Shown here in pieces: positions 34,673-42,958 of a DNA stretch of 64,000 bases. The notes under the pieces were generated by a model, which was not told the DNA's origin, did not search any database, and saw only the letters and a list, made by a program, of their open reading frames with translations. The DNA comes from Arthrobacter sp. ISL-85. GTDB taxonomy: Bacteria; Actinomycetota; Actinomycetes; Actinomycetales; Micrococcaceae. The stretch covers positions 1 to 64,000 of the forward strand of contig NZ_JAGGPQ010000001.1 of the NCBI RefSeq assembly GCF_018613675.1, written 5' to 3'. Within the stretch, counting starts at the first letter, position 1; each line of letters starts with the position of its first letter. Made by a program: the position numbers and the translations under genes.

Positions 34673-35545
34673 ATGAATACCAAACTCAAAGTGGCTGTGC
34701 TCGGGACAGGAATCATGGGGGCTGCCATGGCCCGGAACCTCCTGCGGGCCGGCCACGAGGTTTCGGTGTGGAACCGGGACGCAGCCAAGACGGAACCCTT
34801 GGCTTCCGACGGGGCCCGGCGTGCCGCCAACCCTGCCGAAGCAGTTGAGGCGGCCGACGTGGTCCTGACCATGCTCTACGACGCCGCCGCGGTGGAGGAA
34901 GTCATCCAGGCCGCCGCCCCCGGGATCCGGCCCGGCACGGCCTGGGTCCAGTCCACCACCGTGGGCGTCCAGGACGTGCCCGTTTTGGCCAAACTGGCTG
35001 CCGGGCTTGGCCTGGACCTGGTGGAGGCGCCTGTTTCCGGCACCCGCGCTCCTGCTGAAGCAGGCCAGCTTTTGGTGCTGGCGGCGGCACCTGAGGCGGT
35101 TCGCCCGCGCGTGGCGCCGGTCCTTGACGCCATTGGCGCCCGAACCATCTGGACTGGTGATGACCCGTCGAAAGGGTCTGCCGCCCGGCTCAAACTCGTG
35201 GTCAACAGCTGGGTTATTGCTGCCTCCAATGCCGCCGGCGAGGTGGTGGGCCTGGCCGAGGCCCTGGGCGTTGATCCGCAGCAGTTCCTCAGCGTGCTCG
35301 ACGGCGGCGGCCTTGATCTTCCCTACCTGCGCACCAAGATGGGCCTCATCATGGACGGCGGCCTGGAGCCTGCTTCCTTCGCTGTGGACACCGCGCGCAA
35401 GGATGCGCACCTCATTGTCGACGCGGCCGCCGAACAGGGCCTGAAACTCGATGGCGCTGAAGCTTACGCGGCCCGGCTGGACAGGGCGGCGGAGCAGGGG
35501 CGCACAAAGCAGGACATGGCAGCGGCCTACTACGCTAGCCGATAG
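34673..35545 (+). CDS. NAD(P)-dependent beta-hydroxyacid dehydrogenase (HIBADH family)
   Basis: A 290-residue enzyme related to 3-hydroxyisobutyrate dehydrogenase and GLYR-type reductases. The nucleotide-binding motif is KVAVLGTGIMGAAMARNLL. The substrate loop is EAPVSGTRAPAEAGQLLVLA, and the catalytic lysine lies in ARLKLVVNSWVIAASNAAGE. The Shine-Dalgarno AGGAGG (34659-34664) is 8 bases before the ATG at 34673, which decides the start over 34637. It stands alone between DUF3072 and the MFS gene. Substrate unknown. Confidence 0.85.
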   Translation: MNTKLKVAVLGTGIMGAAMARNLLRAGHEVSVWNRDAAKTEPLASDGARRAANPAEAVEAADVVLTMLYDAAAVEEVIQAAAPGIRPGTAWVQSTTVGVQDVPVLAKLAAGLGLDLVEAPVSGTRAPAEAGQLLVLAAAPEAVRPRVAPVLDAIGARTIWTGDDPSKGSAARLKLVVNSWVIAASNAAGEVVGLAEALGVDPQQFLSVLDGGGLDLPYLRTKMGLIMDGGLEPASFAVDTARKDAHLIVDAAAEQGLKLDGAEAYAARLDRAAEQGRTKQDMAAAYYASR

Positions 35546-35588
35546 CGCCAGCCGGCCCAGGCCGCGCCTGTGGGATAGCGCTTGCCCG

Positions 35589-35617
35589 TTGACGTAATCC
35601 ACGTCACCTTCTATATT
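35589..35617 (+). promoter_or_regulatory. Sigma-70-type promoter of the MFS gene
   Basis: TTGACG (35589-35594), a 17-base spacer and TATATT (35612-35617) form a near-consensus promoter about 130 bases upstream of the ATG at 35746. Operator-like palindromes overlap both ends. Confidence 0.6.
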
Positions 35618-35632
35618 GGATGAATCGATTCA
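35590..35632. promoter_or_regulatory. Two operator-like palindromes on the MFS promoter
   Basis: TGACGT-AATCC-ACGTCA (35590-35606) overlaps the -35, and the perfect 12-base palindrome TGAATCGATTCA (35621-35632, central CG as in LacI sites) covers the predicted transcription start. They suggest tight repression by one or two unlinked regulators. Confidence 0.5.
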
Positions 35633-35745
35633 AGAGCTGACGCTCCGGCCCCAGGCGGGCCGACTGCGGCGCAGACACCAGCCGTGGGCACTGCTGTATC
35701 CAGCGGTCCGGTTCCTTGCCAATGAAGACGAAGGACGTAAGCAAC

Positions 35746-37110
35746 ATGAGCACCACCCCAACCCGCGTGGTTTCCTCCAGGCCCGCTGCCGGAACCGGTT
35801 CGCGGGACCCGAGGAAAGCGGCCCTGAGCGGCTGGATCGGCAGCGCCCTCGAGTACTACGACTTCGCTCTGTACTCGCTGGCTGCCACGCTGATCTTCCC
35901 CACCATCTTCTTCCCGGCGGAGAACCCCACCGTGGGGATCATTGCCTCTTTGGCGACGTACGCCGTCGGCTACGTCTCGCGCCCGGTTGGCGCCGTGGTT
36001 CTTGGGGCGTACGGTGACCGGCACGGACGCAAGAAGGTTCTCGTCTTCGCCATGCTGCTCATGGGCTTCGCAACCTTTGCCGTCGGGCTCCTGCCCACCT
36101 ACGGGCAGGTGGGCCTCCTCGCCCCCGCCCTGCTGGTGATCCTCCGCCTCATCCAGGGCTTCGCGGTGGCCGGCGAACTCGGCGGCGCCAGCGCCATGAT
36201 TGTGGAACACTCACCAGACGCCAGGCGCGGCTTCTTTGCAAGCTTCAGCCTGCAGGGCACCCAGGTGGGTTCGATCCTCGCCACCGCGGTCCTGCTCCCG
36301 CTCGCCGCCCTCCTCCCAGCTGACCAGTTCGGCTCCTGGGGCTGGCGCATTCCGTTTCTGCTCAGCGCCGTCGTCATCCTTGCCGGCTACCTCATCCGCC
36401 GCCGGGTACAGGAGCCGCCGACGTACGCGGCCCAGTCCGGAACTGCCGAAACCACGCGCCGCTTTCCGCTCGTTGAACTGCTGCGCACCCGGCCCGGAGT
36501 CCTGGTCCGCTGCGTCCTCATGACCTTCACCAACGTCATCGGCATGGCCACCCTGATCTTCGGCGTCTCCTTTGCCACCCAGAAGGGCTACGGCAACGGC
36601 TTCTCCAGCAGCGAGTTCCTGTGGGTGACGCTGGTGGCCAACATCGCGGCCGTGGTGACCATCCCGCTGTTCGGCGCGCTGTCGGACAGGATCGGCCGGC
36701 GGATGCTGATGGCTGCCGGCGGCGTCCTCGGCGGAGTCCTGGTAACGGGCTACCTGTGGGCGATCGAGCAGGGGAGCCTGCCACTGGTGTTCGTCTGCGT
36801 GGTCATCGTGCAGGGCATGTTCTTCCAGATGTGGAACGCTACGTTTGCCACGTTCTTCCAGGAGCAGTTCCCCATGCGGATCCGCGTGACCGGCTTCGCG
36901 GTGTCGCAGAACATCGGGCTCATGATCGCGTCGTTCTTCCCGAGCATTTTCACGGCGATCGCCCCTCCCGGCTCGGCCAATGTTCCGCTTACCATCGGGC
37001 TGACGACGCTCGGCATCTGCCTGGTCTCCGCCGTGGCCGCCCTGATGTCCTCGGACACCAAAGGCACGTCGCTTGAGGATCTCGAAGCGCAGGGCGTGCA
37101 GCGCCCGTAG
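35746..37110 (+). CDS. MFS metabolite:H+ symporter (shikimate/benzoate/proline-betaine type)
   Basis: A 454-residue, 12-helix transporter of the MHS branch. The N-terminal SGWIGSALEYYDFALY is diagnostic for this branch. The loop 2-3 motif is GAYGDRHGRKKVL, its repeat is GALSDRIGRRMLM, and a large-polar substrate region lies around RLIQGFAVAGELGGASAMIVE. I chose the ATG at 35746 (MSTTPTRVV); the frame opens at 35716. Substrates are usually organic acids. It has its own regulated promoter. Confidence 0.87.
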   Translation: MSTTPTRVVSSRPAAGTGSRDPRKAALSGWIGSALEYYDFALYSLAATLIFPTIFFPAENPTVGIIASLATYAVGYVSRPVGAVVLGAYGDRHGRKKVLVFAMLLMGFATFAVGLLPTYGQVGLLAPALLVILRLIQGFAVAGELGGASAMIVEHSPDARRGFFASFSLQGTQVGSILATAVLLPLAALLPADQFGSWGWRIPFLLSAVVILAGYLIRRRVQEPPTYAAQSGTAETTRRFPLVELLRTRPGVLVRCVLMTFTNVIGMATLIFGVSFATQKGYGNGFSSSEFLWVTLVANIAAVVTIPLFGALSDRIGRRMLMAAGGVLGGVLVTGYLWAIEQGSLPLVFVCVVIVQGMFFQMWNATFATFFQEQFPMRIRVTGFAVSQNIGLMIASFFPSIFTAIAPPGSANVPLTIGLTTLGICLVSAVAALMSSDTKGTSLEDLEAQGVQRP

Positions 37111-37151
37111 GAGCGGCATTTCGCCGTCGCGCGTCCCACCGGGCGTGCGTC

Positions 37152-37724
37152 CTACGGCAGCCGGGAGGGCCGCAGCACGCTCGCCTGACCGGCCAGCGCA
37201 GGGTCCAGCGGCACCGGGCTGACCAGCACGGCCGGGCCGCGGTGCAGGAGTCCGCCGGACAGGGCCCGGCAGCGGATGCCGCCGCGGCCCCGCATGGCGG
37301 GATGTGCACGGGGGGCCAACATTTCGTTCATCCAGCCACACGGCTGGGCATGGCGGCCGCCGTGCAGGGACACCGATGACCCGCCGGATTCCAGCACGAA
37401 GTCCTGGCCCAGCAGCGGCGCCAGTTGTACTCCGCGGAGCACCACGTTGCGGCGCGTCAGCAGGGGGTTGAACGGTTCGGCGTCCAGCTCGGCGGCGATG
37501 GCCTCGAGGGACTCGACGGCGAACAGCGTCACCGCAGCGTCCATGTGCGCTGCCTTGCCGAAGAACCGGTCGCCAACGATGCCCTTGCCCGCCACTACCT
37601 CCACCGTCTCGGCGTCAGTGGTGGGAACGTCGGCGGCGCCATCCCGGGACCGCCCAAAGTAGGCGTGCGCGGGGGAGACCAGCAGGTGCAGAACCCCGAC
37701 GTCGTAGCGGTAGCTTTCAGCCAT
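37152..37724 (-). CDS. MOSC domain protein
   Basis: A 190-residue MOSC-fold protein, a domain shared with molybdenum cofactor sulfurases and proteins that deliver sulfur or bind Mo ligands. Landmarks are VEVVAGKGIVGDRFFG, RNVVLRGVQLAPLLGQDFVL, a conserved cysteine in AQPCGWMNEM, and MRGRGGIRCRALSGG. It is encoded alone and convergent with the MFS gene. The role is probably in handling reduced N-hydroxylated or Mo-cofactor substrates, but this is not decided. Confidence 0.85.
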   Translation of the reverse strand: MAESYRYDVGVLHLLVSPAHAYFGRSRDGAADVPTTDAETVEVVAGKGIVGDRFFGKAAHMDAAVTLFAVESLEAIAAELDAEPFNPLLTRRNVVLRGVQLAPLLGQDFVLESGGSSVSLHGGRHAQPCGWMNEMLAPRAHPAMRGRGGIRCRALSGGLLHRGPAVLVSPVPLDPALAGQASVLRPSRLP

Positions 37725-37951
37725 ACAGCCAGCGTAGGGCAGCCGGCATTGAAATCCGGAGCTCCAGGGGGCCCGACGGCGGAGGCCGGGCCGGCGTCGG
37801 ACCCCACCGTCACCGAAACCACCACCGCATCACCATGGAGGTCAACCCGGCGACGGCGAACGAGGCATCAGCCGGCAGGCCGCGCAGCAACAGATCGCCG
37901 CCGCCACCGCGCCCTTCCTTGAAGGGCTTTAGGGCAGGCTGGACACCAGGT

Positions 37952-40354
37952 TCAGGCCCCGATATAGGCGGCCAGATGCCGGCCGGTGAGCGTCGCCCGG
38001 CCAGCCACCAGGTCAGCAGGCGTGCCCTCGAAAACAATCCTGCCGCCGTCGTGCCCTGCTCCCGGCCCGATGTCGATGATCCAGTCGCCGTGCGCCATCA
38101 CGGCCTGGTGGTGTTCGATGACGATGACGGACTTGCCCGCATCCACCAGCCGGTCCAGCAGGCCAAGCAGCTGTTCCACGTCCGCCAGGTGCAGGCCTAC
38201 CGTGGGCTCATCCAGGATGTAGGTGTCCCCGGACTCCGCCATCTGGGTGGCCAGCTTGAGCCGCTGGCGTTCACCGCCGGACAGGGTGGTCAGTGGCTGG
38301 CCCAGGGAGATGTAGCCCAGGCCGACGTCGGCCAGGCGTTCGAGGACTTTGTGCGCCGCGGGCGTCCTGGCCTCGCCTTCGGCAAAATACGCCAGCGCCG
38401 CGTCCACGGACATGTCCAGGACGTCCGCAATGTTCTGGCCGCCCAGGGTGTACTCGAGGACGGCGGGCTGGAAGCGGCGCCCCTCGCAGTCCTCGCAGGT
38501 GGACTCCACGGTGGCCATGACGCCCAGCTCGGTAAAGATCACGCCGGCGCCGTTGCAGGTGGGGCAGGCGCCCTCGGAGTTGGAGCTGAAGAGTGCCGGT
38601 TTTACGCCGTTGGCCTTGGCGAAGGCTTTGCGGATGGGCTCCAGCAGCCCGGTGTAGGTGGCCGGATTGCTCCGCCGGGAGCCCTTGATGGCGCCCTGGT
38701 CGATGACGATCACGCCTTCCCGCTTTGCCAGCGAGCCGTGGATCAGCGAGCTCTTTCCGGACCCGGCCACGCCCGTCACCACGCAGAGCACGCCGAGCGG
38801 CACATCGACGTCCACATCGCGCAGGTTGTTCGTTGAGGCGCCGCGGACCTCGAGCGCGCCGGTGGGTTGCCTGACGGAATCCTTGAGCCGGGCGCGGTCA
38901 TCCAGGTGGCGGCCGGTGATGGTGCCGCTGGACCGCAGCCCGTCCACGTCGCCCTCGTAGACGATCTCGCCGCCGCCGGTGCCGGCCTTCGGGCCGAGGT
39001 CGACGACGTGATCGGCAATGGCGATCATCTCCGGTTTGTGCTCCACCACCAGGACGGTGTTGCCTTTGTCACGCAGCTGAAGCAGGAGGGTGTTCATCCG
39101 CTCGATGTCGTGCGGGTGAAGGCCGATGCTGGGCTCGTCGAAAACATAGGTGACATCCGTGAGGGAGGAGCCCAGGTGGCGGATCATCTTGGTCCGCTGC
39201 GCTTCTCCGCCAGAGAGGGTGCCGGCGGGGCGGTCCAGCGACAGGTAGCCCAGGCCGATTTCAGCGAACGAATCCAGCAGGTCCCGCAGCCCGGCCAGCA
39301 GCGGCCGGACCGAGGGCTCATCCAGTCCCCGGACCCACTGCGCCAGGTCGCTGATCTGCATGGTGCACAGGTCAGCGATGTTTTTCCCGTTGACGCGCGA
39401 GTTGAGGACGTCCGGGGTCAGGCGCGTTCCACCGCACTCCGGGCAGGTGGCGAACGTGACGGCGCGCTCCACGAACCTCTTCACGTGCGGCTGCATGGCC
39501 TCGACGTCCTTGGAGAGCATGGACTTCTGGATCTTGGGGATGACGCCTTCGAACGTGAGGTTGACGCCCTCCACCTTGATCTTGGTGGGCTCGGCGTACA
39601 GCATGGTGTCCAGCTGCTTCGCGGTGAACTTGGCGATCGGTTTGTCCATGGGCAGGCCCATGCCCTCGAACAGCCGGCCGTACCAGCCGTCCATGGAATA
39701 GCCGGGTACGGTGAGCGCGCCCTCGGAGAGGGACTTCGAGTCGTCGTACAGCGCCGTCCGGTCGATGTCGCTGATGTTGCCCATGCCTTCGCAGCGCGGG
39801 CACATGCCGCCCAGGTAGGTCACTTGGCGGACCACGTTCTTTTCCACCCGGCCGCCCTTCTCCGTGCTCATGATGCCGCTGGCCTTGCGGGTGGGCACGT
39901 TGAAGGAGAATGCAGTGGGCGGGCCGACGTAGGGCTTACCCAGGCGGCTGAAGAGGATCCGCAGCATGGCGTTGGCATCGGTGGCCGTGCCTACGGTGGA
40001 GCGCGGGTTGGCGCCCATCCGCTCCTGGTCCACGATGATGGCTGTTGTCAGCCCTTCCAGCCGGTCCACGTCGGGGCGGGCCAGGCTGGGCATGAACCCC
40101 TGGACGAACGCGCTGTATGTCTCGTTGATCATCCGCTGCGATTCGGCCGCGATGGTCGCGAACACCAGGGAGCTCTTGCCGGAGCCGGACACCCCCGTGA
40201 ACGCGGTCAGCCGCCGTTTGGGCAGCTCCAGGCTGACGTCCTTGAGGTTGTTTTCGCGGGCGCCCTGGACCCGGATCAGGTCGTGGCTGTCGGCAACATG
40301 CTCCCCCGCCTGTGTTGTGCCTGTTCCGGCGCCTGTGCTGGTGTCCGTGCTCAA
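37952..40354 (-). CDS. Short UvrA-like ABC protein (UvrA paralogue)
   Basis: About 800 residues with two ABC ATPase modules. Module 1 has GVSGSGKSS (54-62), zinc pair MCPRCEGMG/CPECGGTRL, signature LSGGEAQR and VFDEPSIGLHPHD. Module 2 has GVAGSGKSS, zinc pair CPTCNGAGV/CEDCEGRRF, signature LSGGERQR and ILDEPTVGLHLAD. Canonical UvrA is about 950 residues; this one lacks most of the UvrB-contact insert, as in UvrA2/DrrC-like proteins linked to drug tolerance. A TTG at 40354 with AAGGGGG upstream is the best start. Two TATAAC-type -10 elements (near 40424-40446, minus strand) suggest its own promoter. It is downstream of VOC and AraC genes. Confidence 0.87.
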   Translation of the reverse strand: MSTDTSTGAGTGTTQAGEHVADSHDLIRVQGARENNLKDVSLELPKRRLTAFTGVSGSGKSSLVFATIAAESQRMINETYSAFVQGFMPSLARPDVDRLEGLTTAIIVDQERMGANPRSTVGTATDANAMLRILFSRLGKPYVGPPTAFSFNVPTRKASGIMSTEKGGRVEKNVVRQVTYLGGMCPRCEGMGNISDIDRTALYDDSKSLSEGALTVPGYSMDGWYGRLFEGMGLPMDKPIAKFTAKQLDTMLYAEPTKIKVEGVNLTFEGVIPKIQKSMLSKDVEAMQPHVKRFVERAVTFATCPECGGTRLTPDVLNSRVNGKNIADLCTMQISDLAQWVRGLDEPSVRPLLAGLRDLLDSFAEIGLGYLSLDRPAGTLSGGEAQRTKMIRHLGSSLTDVTYVFDEPSIGLHPHDIERMNTLLLQLRDKGNTVLVVEHKPEMIAIADHVVDLGPKAGTGGGEIVYEGDVDGLRSSGTITGRHLDDRARLKDSVRQPTGALEVRGASTNNLRDVDVDVPLGVLCVVTGVAGSGKSSLIHGSLAKREGVIVIDQGAIKGSRRSNPATYTGLLEPIRKAFAKANGVKPALFSSNSEGACPTCNGAGVIFTELGVMATVESTCEDCEGRRFQPAVLEYTLGGQNIADVLDMSVDAALAYFAEGEARTPAAHKVLERLADVGLGYISLGQPLTTLSGGERQRLKLATQMAESGDTYILDEPTVGLHLADVEQLLGLLDRLVDAGKSVIVIEHHQAVMAHGDWIIDIGPGAGHDGGRIVFEGTPADLVAGRATLTGRHLAAYIGA

Positions 40355-40448
40355 GGTGTCCCCCTTGTTCGTGGAGCGGCACCGAAGGGAAGGCTGCGCT
40401 GCAGCCTCCCTCCGGCGTCGTCCGTTATATACGCGTGCTGTTATATGA

Positions 40449-40868
40449 CTAGGGCTGCTGGTTGATGCGGACGGTGTTGCCGGCAGGATCCCGGAAGGCA
40501 CAGTCGCGGATACCGTACGGCTGGTCGATGGGTTCCTGGACTACGTCGGCCCCGCTCGCCTCGACCTTGGCGAACGCGGCGTCAACGTCGGGGGAGGAGA
40601 GGACGATGGTGGCGTAGGTGCCCTTGGCCATCATTTCAGTGATGGTGCGGCGCTCACTCTCGGTGATGCCCGGGTCCACGGCCGGCGGGTGCAGGACGAT
40701 GGAAACGTCCTTCTGGCCGGCGGGGCCCACGGTGATCCAGCGCATGGTGCCGCGGCCCACGTCGTTGCGGATTTCGAAGCCGAGCGCGTCGCGGTAGAAC
40801 GCCAGGGAGGCGTCCGGATCAGTGGCGGGAAGGAAGGTTGAGGAAATGTTGATGTTCATGCCTGTCAT
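40449..40868 (-). CDS. VOC family protein (glyoxalase/bleomycin-resistance fold)
   Basis: A 139-residue single VOC module pair (beta-alpha-beta-beta-beta twice): ATDPDASLAFYRDALGFEIR at the start of the first half, and SPDVDAAFAKVEASGADVVQ with IRDCAFRDPAGNTVRI in the second. Such proteins bind or modify small molecules, including antibiotics, or act as glyoxalases. Its start overlaps the AraC stop (40865-40868), so the two are co-translated. An ATG at 40859 (MNINISS) is the alternative start. Confidence 0.87.
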   Translation of the reverse strand: MTGMNINISSTFLPATDPDASLAFYRDALGFEIRNDVGRGTMRWITVGPAGQKDVSIVLHPPAVDPGITESERRTITEMMAKGTYATIVLSSPDVDAAFAKVEASGADVVQEPIDQPYGIRDCAFRDPAGNTVRINQQP

Positions 40869-41314
40869 GCTAGTAACGCCTCCGCACCCGGCGCTTCTCG
40901 ATTCCTGACCGGTCTGGTGACCTGTTTGGCCACGCAGGCGGGGATCCCCGCCGTCGAGCTTTGCGCCTCGTTCTTATAGGCGCTGGGAGGCATGCCCACC
41001 AGTTCACTGAAGCGGGTACTGAAGGTCCCCAGCGAGGAGCAGCCGACGGCGAAGCACACCTCGGTCACGCTGAGGTCGCCTTTGCGGAGCAGCGCCATGG
41101 CCCGTTCAATCCGGCGGGTCATGAGGTAGCTGTACGGGGATTCGCCGTAGGCGAGCTTGAAGCGGCGGCTGAAATGGCCGGCGGACATGTGGATATCCCG
41201 GGCAAGGGATTCGACGTCGAGCGGTTGCGCATATTCGCGGTCCATCCGGTCCTTGGCGCGCCTCAGTTGGGTGAGTTCGCGGAGGTAGGGGTCGGAGGCG
41301 GGACTGCTGATCAC
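40865..41314 (-). CDS. AraC-type HTH transcriptional regulator (DNA-binding domain only)
   Basis: About 149 residues, essentially just the double HTH of the AraC family. First HTH: LDVESLARDIHMSAGHFSRR. Second: LSVTEVCFAVGCSSLGTFST followed by RFSELVGMPPSAYK. There is no ligand-binding N-domain, so activity may be set by expression level or direct ligand binding. The GTG at 41314 is the most likely start because the open frame to 41725 has no conserved content, though its ribosome site is weak. It probably regulates the VOC-UvrA genes it precedes. Confidence 0.83.
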   Translation of the reverse strand: MISSPASDPYLRELTQLRRAKDRMDREYAQPLDVESLARDIHMSAGHFSRRFKLAYGESPYSYLMTRRIERAMALLRKGDLSVTEVCFAVGCSSLGTFSTRFSELVGMPPSAYKNEAQSSTAGIPACVAKQVTRPVRNREAPGAEALLA

Positions 41315-41569
41315 AGCTTTGATCGTGCTACGCCTCGGGGGTCTTGTCCAGACTCCCGGTGGCGGGGTCTCCGGTGGCAAATCGACCTCCCGGAGCGGGG
41401 TATGATTATGCCGCTGCCCAGCGTATGAGGTCCTCGCCCGAACAGGGCTCGAGTCAACGCAGAGCTGGATGATGCAGGTTCGAACAGAACGGCATCCGGC
41501 GAAACCAAACCTTGAATCACCTTTTAGCCCTGCCCGGATACTGCGCAGGCACCACCTCGGAAGGACGCC

Positions 41570-41959
41570 ATGGGACTGCTGTGGGAAATTGCCGGCTGGG
41601 CAGGCGCTGTTGCCATCCTTAGTGCATACCTGGCCGTTTCCATGGGCTGGCTGAAGGCCGGGAAGGGCTTCCAGACGGCGAACCTGTTCGGCTCTGTTGC
41701 CTTCATCATCAACGGAACCCTGCATAGTGCATGGCCGTCAGTTGTCACCAACGTGGCCTGGTTCGTGATCTCTGCTGTTGCGCTGGTCCGCATGCGTTCG
41801 GAGGAGGCACCCGCCGCTCCGGTTGAGGCCGCCCATGTCCAGTACCCCGGTGTGCCGGACTCCACCGGCCAACTGGCCGTCGTCGAGGCCTTCACGGAGG
41901 CCCTCCCCGTTGTTGGGTCCACGCCGGCGCTGGCGGATGGGCCGCGGCTGGCCCTTTAA
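41570..41959 (+). CDS. Small membrane protein (CBU_0592-like)
   Basis: A 129-residue protein whose first 75 residues form about three hydrophobic helices: LLWEIAGWAGAVAILSAYLAV, GFQTANLFGSVAFIINGT and WPSVVTNVAWFVISAVALVR. This matches a small family of predicted bacterial membrane proteins. The last 50 residues are hydrophilic and Ala/Pro-rich. The start has GGAAGGACGCC before the ATG. Its 3' end sits 11 bases from the deletion scar of an SDR gene on the other strand, so its tail may have been altered by that event. Confidence 0.65.
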   Translation: MGLLWEIAGWAGAVAILSAYLAVSMGWLKAGKGFQTANLFGSVAFIINGTLHSAWPSVVTNVAWFVISAVALVRMRSEEAPAAPVEAAHVQYPGVPDSTGQLAVVEAFTEALPVVGSTPALADGPRLAL

Positions 41960-41969
41960 GGGGACGACG

Positions 41970-42044
41970 GGCCAGCGCGTTGCCGATGCCCCGGCTTGAA
42001 CCCGTGACCAGTGTGCGTCCGCTCAGGTCGAACAGCGCACTCAT
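41970..42044 (-). pseudogene. Truncated short-chain dehydrogenase N-terminus (gluconate 5-dehydrogenase-like)
   Basis: From an ATG at 42044, which overlaps the stop of the upstream dehydrogenase as ATGA, the minus strand encodes MSALFDLSGRTLVTG and SSRGIGNALA, the cofactor-binding start of a short-chain dehydrogenase (TGxxxGIG). After residue 25 (about base 41970) the family sequence stops and the frame runs into DNA of the opposite-strand membrane protein gene. A normal SDR has about 250 residues, so more than 90 percent is gone. The LFDLSGRxxLVTGSSRGIG start is most like gluconate 5-dehydrogenases. Confidence 0.72.
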
Positions 42045-42958
42045 GGCGAGGGCTCCCCGACGGCGTTAGTGGCGGCCAAGTTGGCTATCGCCTGCCGCAC
42101 CACGGCCAGGTCAAGGTCGCCCAGGCCTTGCGCCACCAGCTCCGCGTACAGCTCGGCGCCGGCGGAAGCCATGGGCGTGGCGGTGCCTGCATTGCCGGCG
42201 CTCTCCAGCACGAAGGACAGGTCCTTGTGCATGAACTTCGCCGGCCCGGTGGGCGTGTAGTCCTTTGCCGCCAGGCGGGGTCCCACCAGTTCCAGAACCC
42301 TGCTGGCAGCGAGGCCACCGGACAGGACCTCAAAGAGGGCGCTGACGTCCATGCCCGAACGTTCCGCAAGCTCGGCCGCCTCGGCGAGTGCCGCCGTCGT
42401 GGTTCCCACGATCAGCTGGTTGCAGGCCTTGGCGAGCGAGCCGGCGCCCAGTTCACCCAGCCGCCGCACGGCGGCGCCCATGGCTTCCAGCACCGGCAGG
42501 GCCCGCTGGAAGTCGTCCTCTGACCCGCCGGCCATGATGGCCAGGGTTCCGTTCTTCGCGCCTTCGGTGCCGCCGCTGACCGGAGCGTCGAGCACCGAGG
42601 CGTTGCCGCCGCTCGCGTCGGCCACGGCGAGCCCGAATGCCCGTATCCCGACCGGGGACACGCTGCTCATCACCACAAGGAGCGTTCCCGGTGCCGGTGG
42701 CGCGGCCCGCCACGCCTCAAAGAGCCCCGCCGCAGCATTCTCGATGAAGGGCAGATCGGGGAGCATGAAGATGATGACGGGTTTGTCGCTCAGGTCTGCG
42801 ACGTTGGTGACGCCGGTCCCGCCCAGCGCGTCAAGGTCCCGGACGGCAGCGGGGGAGCGGTTCCAGCCCGTGACCTGCCACCCTGCCTTGAGCAGGTTGG
42901 CGGCCATCGGAGCTCCCATCAGCCCCAGCCCGACGAACCCGACGGAGGCGTTCGTCAC
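42041..42958 (-). CDS. NAD(P)-dependent HIBADH-family dehydrogenase (tartronate-semialdehyde/3-hydroxyisobutyrate type)
   Basis: A 305-residue enzyme. The nucleotide motif is VGFVGLGLMGAPMAANLLKAG, substrate loops are SSVSPVGIRAF and DAPVSGGTEGAKNGTLAIMAGG, and the catalytic lysine is in SLAKACNQLIVGTTTAALAE. Within the family it looks like 2-hydroxy-3-oxopropionate reductases. The GTG at 42958 overlaps the MFS stop (42955-42958) and starts exactly at the Rossmann strand; the open frame beyond is unconserved. It was followed by the now truncated SDR gene, so an oxidation/reduction pair has been broken. Confidence 0.86.
   Translation of the reverse strand: MTNASVGFVGLGLMGAPMAANLLKAGWQVTGWNRSPAAVRDLDALGGTGVTNVADLSDKPVIIFMLPDLPFIENAAAGLFEAWRAAPPAPGTLLVVMSSVSPVGIRAFGLAVADASGGNASVLDAPVSGGTEGAKNGTLAIMAGGSEDDFQRALPVLEAMGAAVRRLGELGAGSLAKACNQLIVGTTTAALAEAAELAERSGMDVSALFEVLSGGLAASRVLELVGPRLAAKDYTPTGPAKFMHKDLSFVLESAGNAGTATPMASAGAELYAELVAQGLGDLDLAVVRQAIANLAATNAVGEPSP

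Noticed and set aside
38867-40465. 532-codon plus-strand open frame opposite the UvrA-like gene
   Set aside because: It is fully antisense to well-conserved ABC modules. The composition (His/Gln/Val/Gly-rich) is that of a GC-rich shadow frame.
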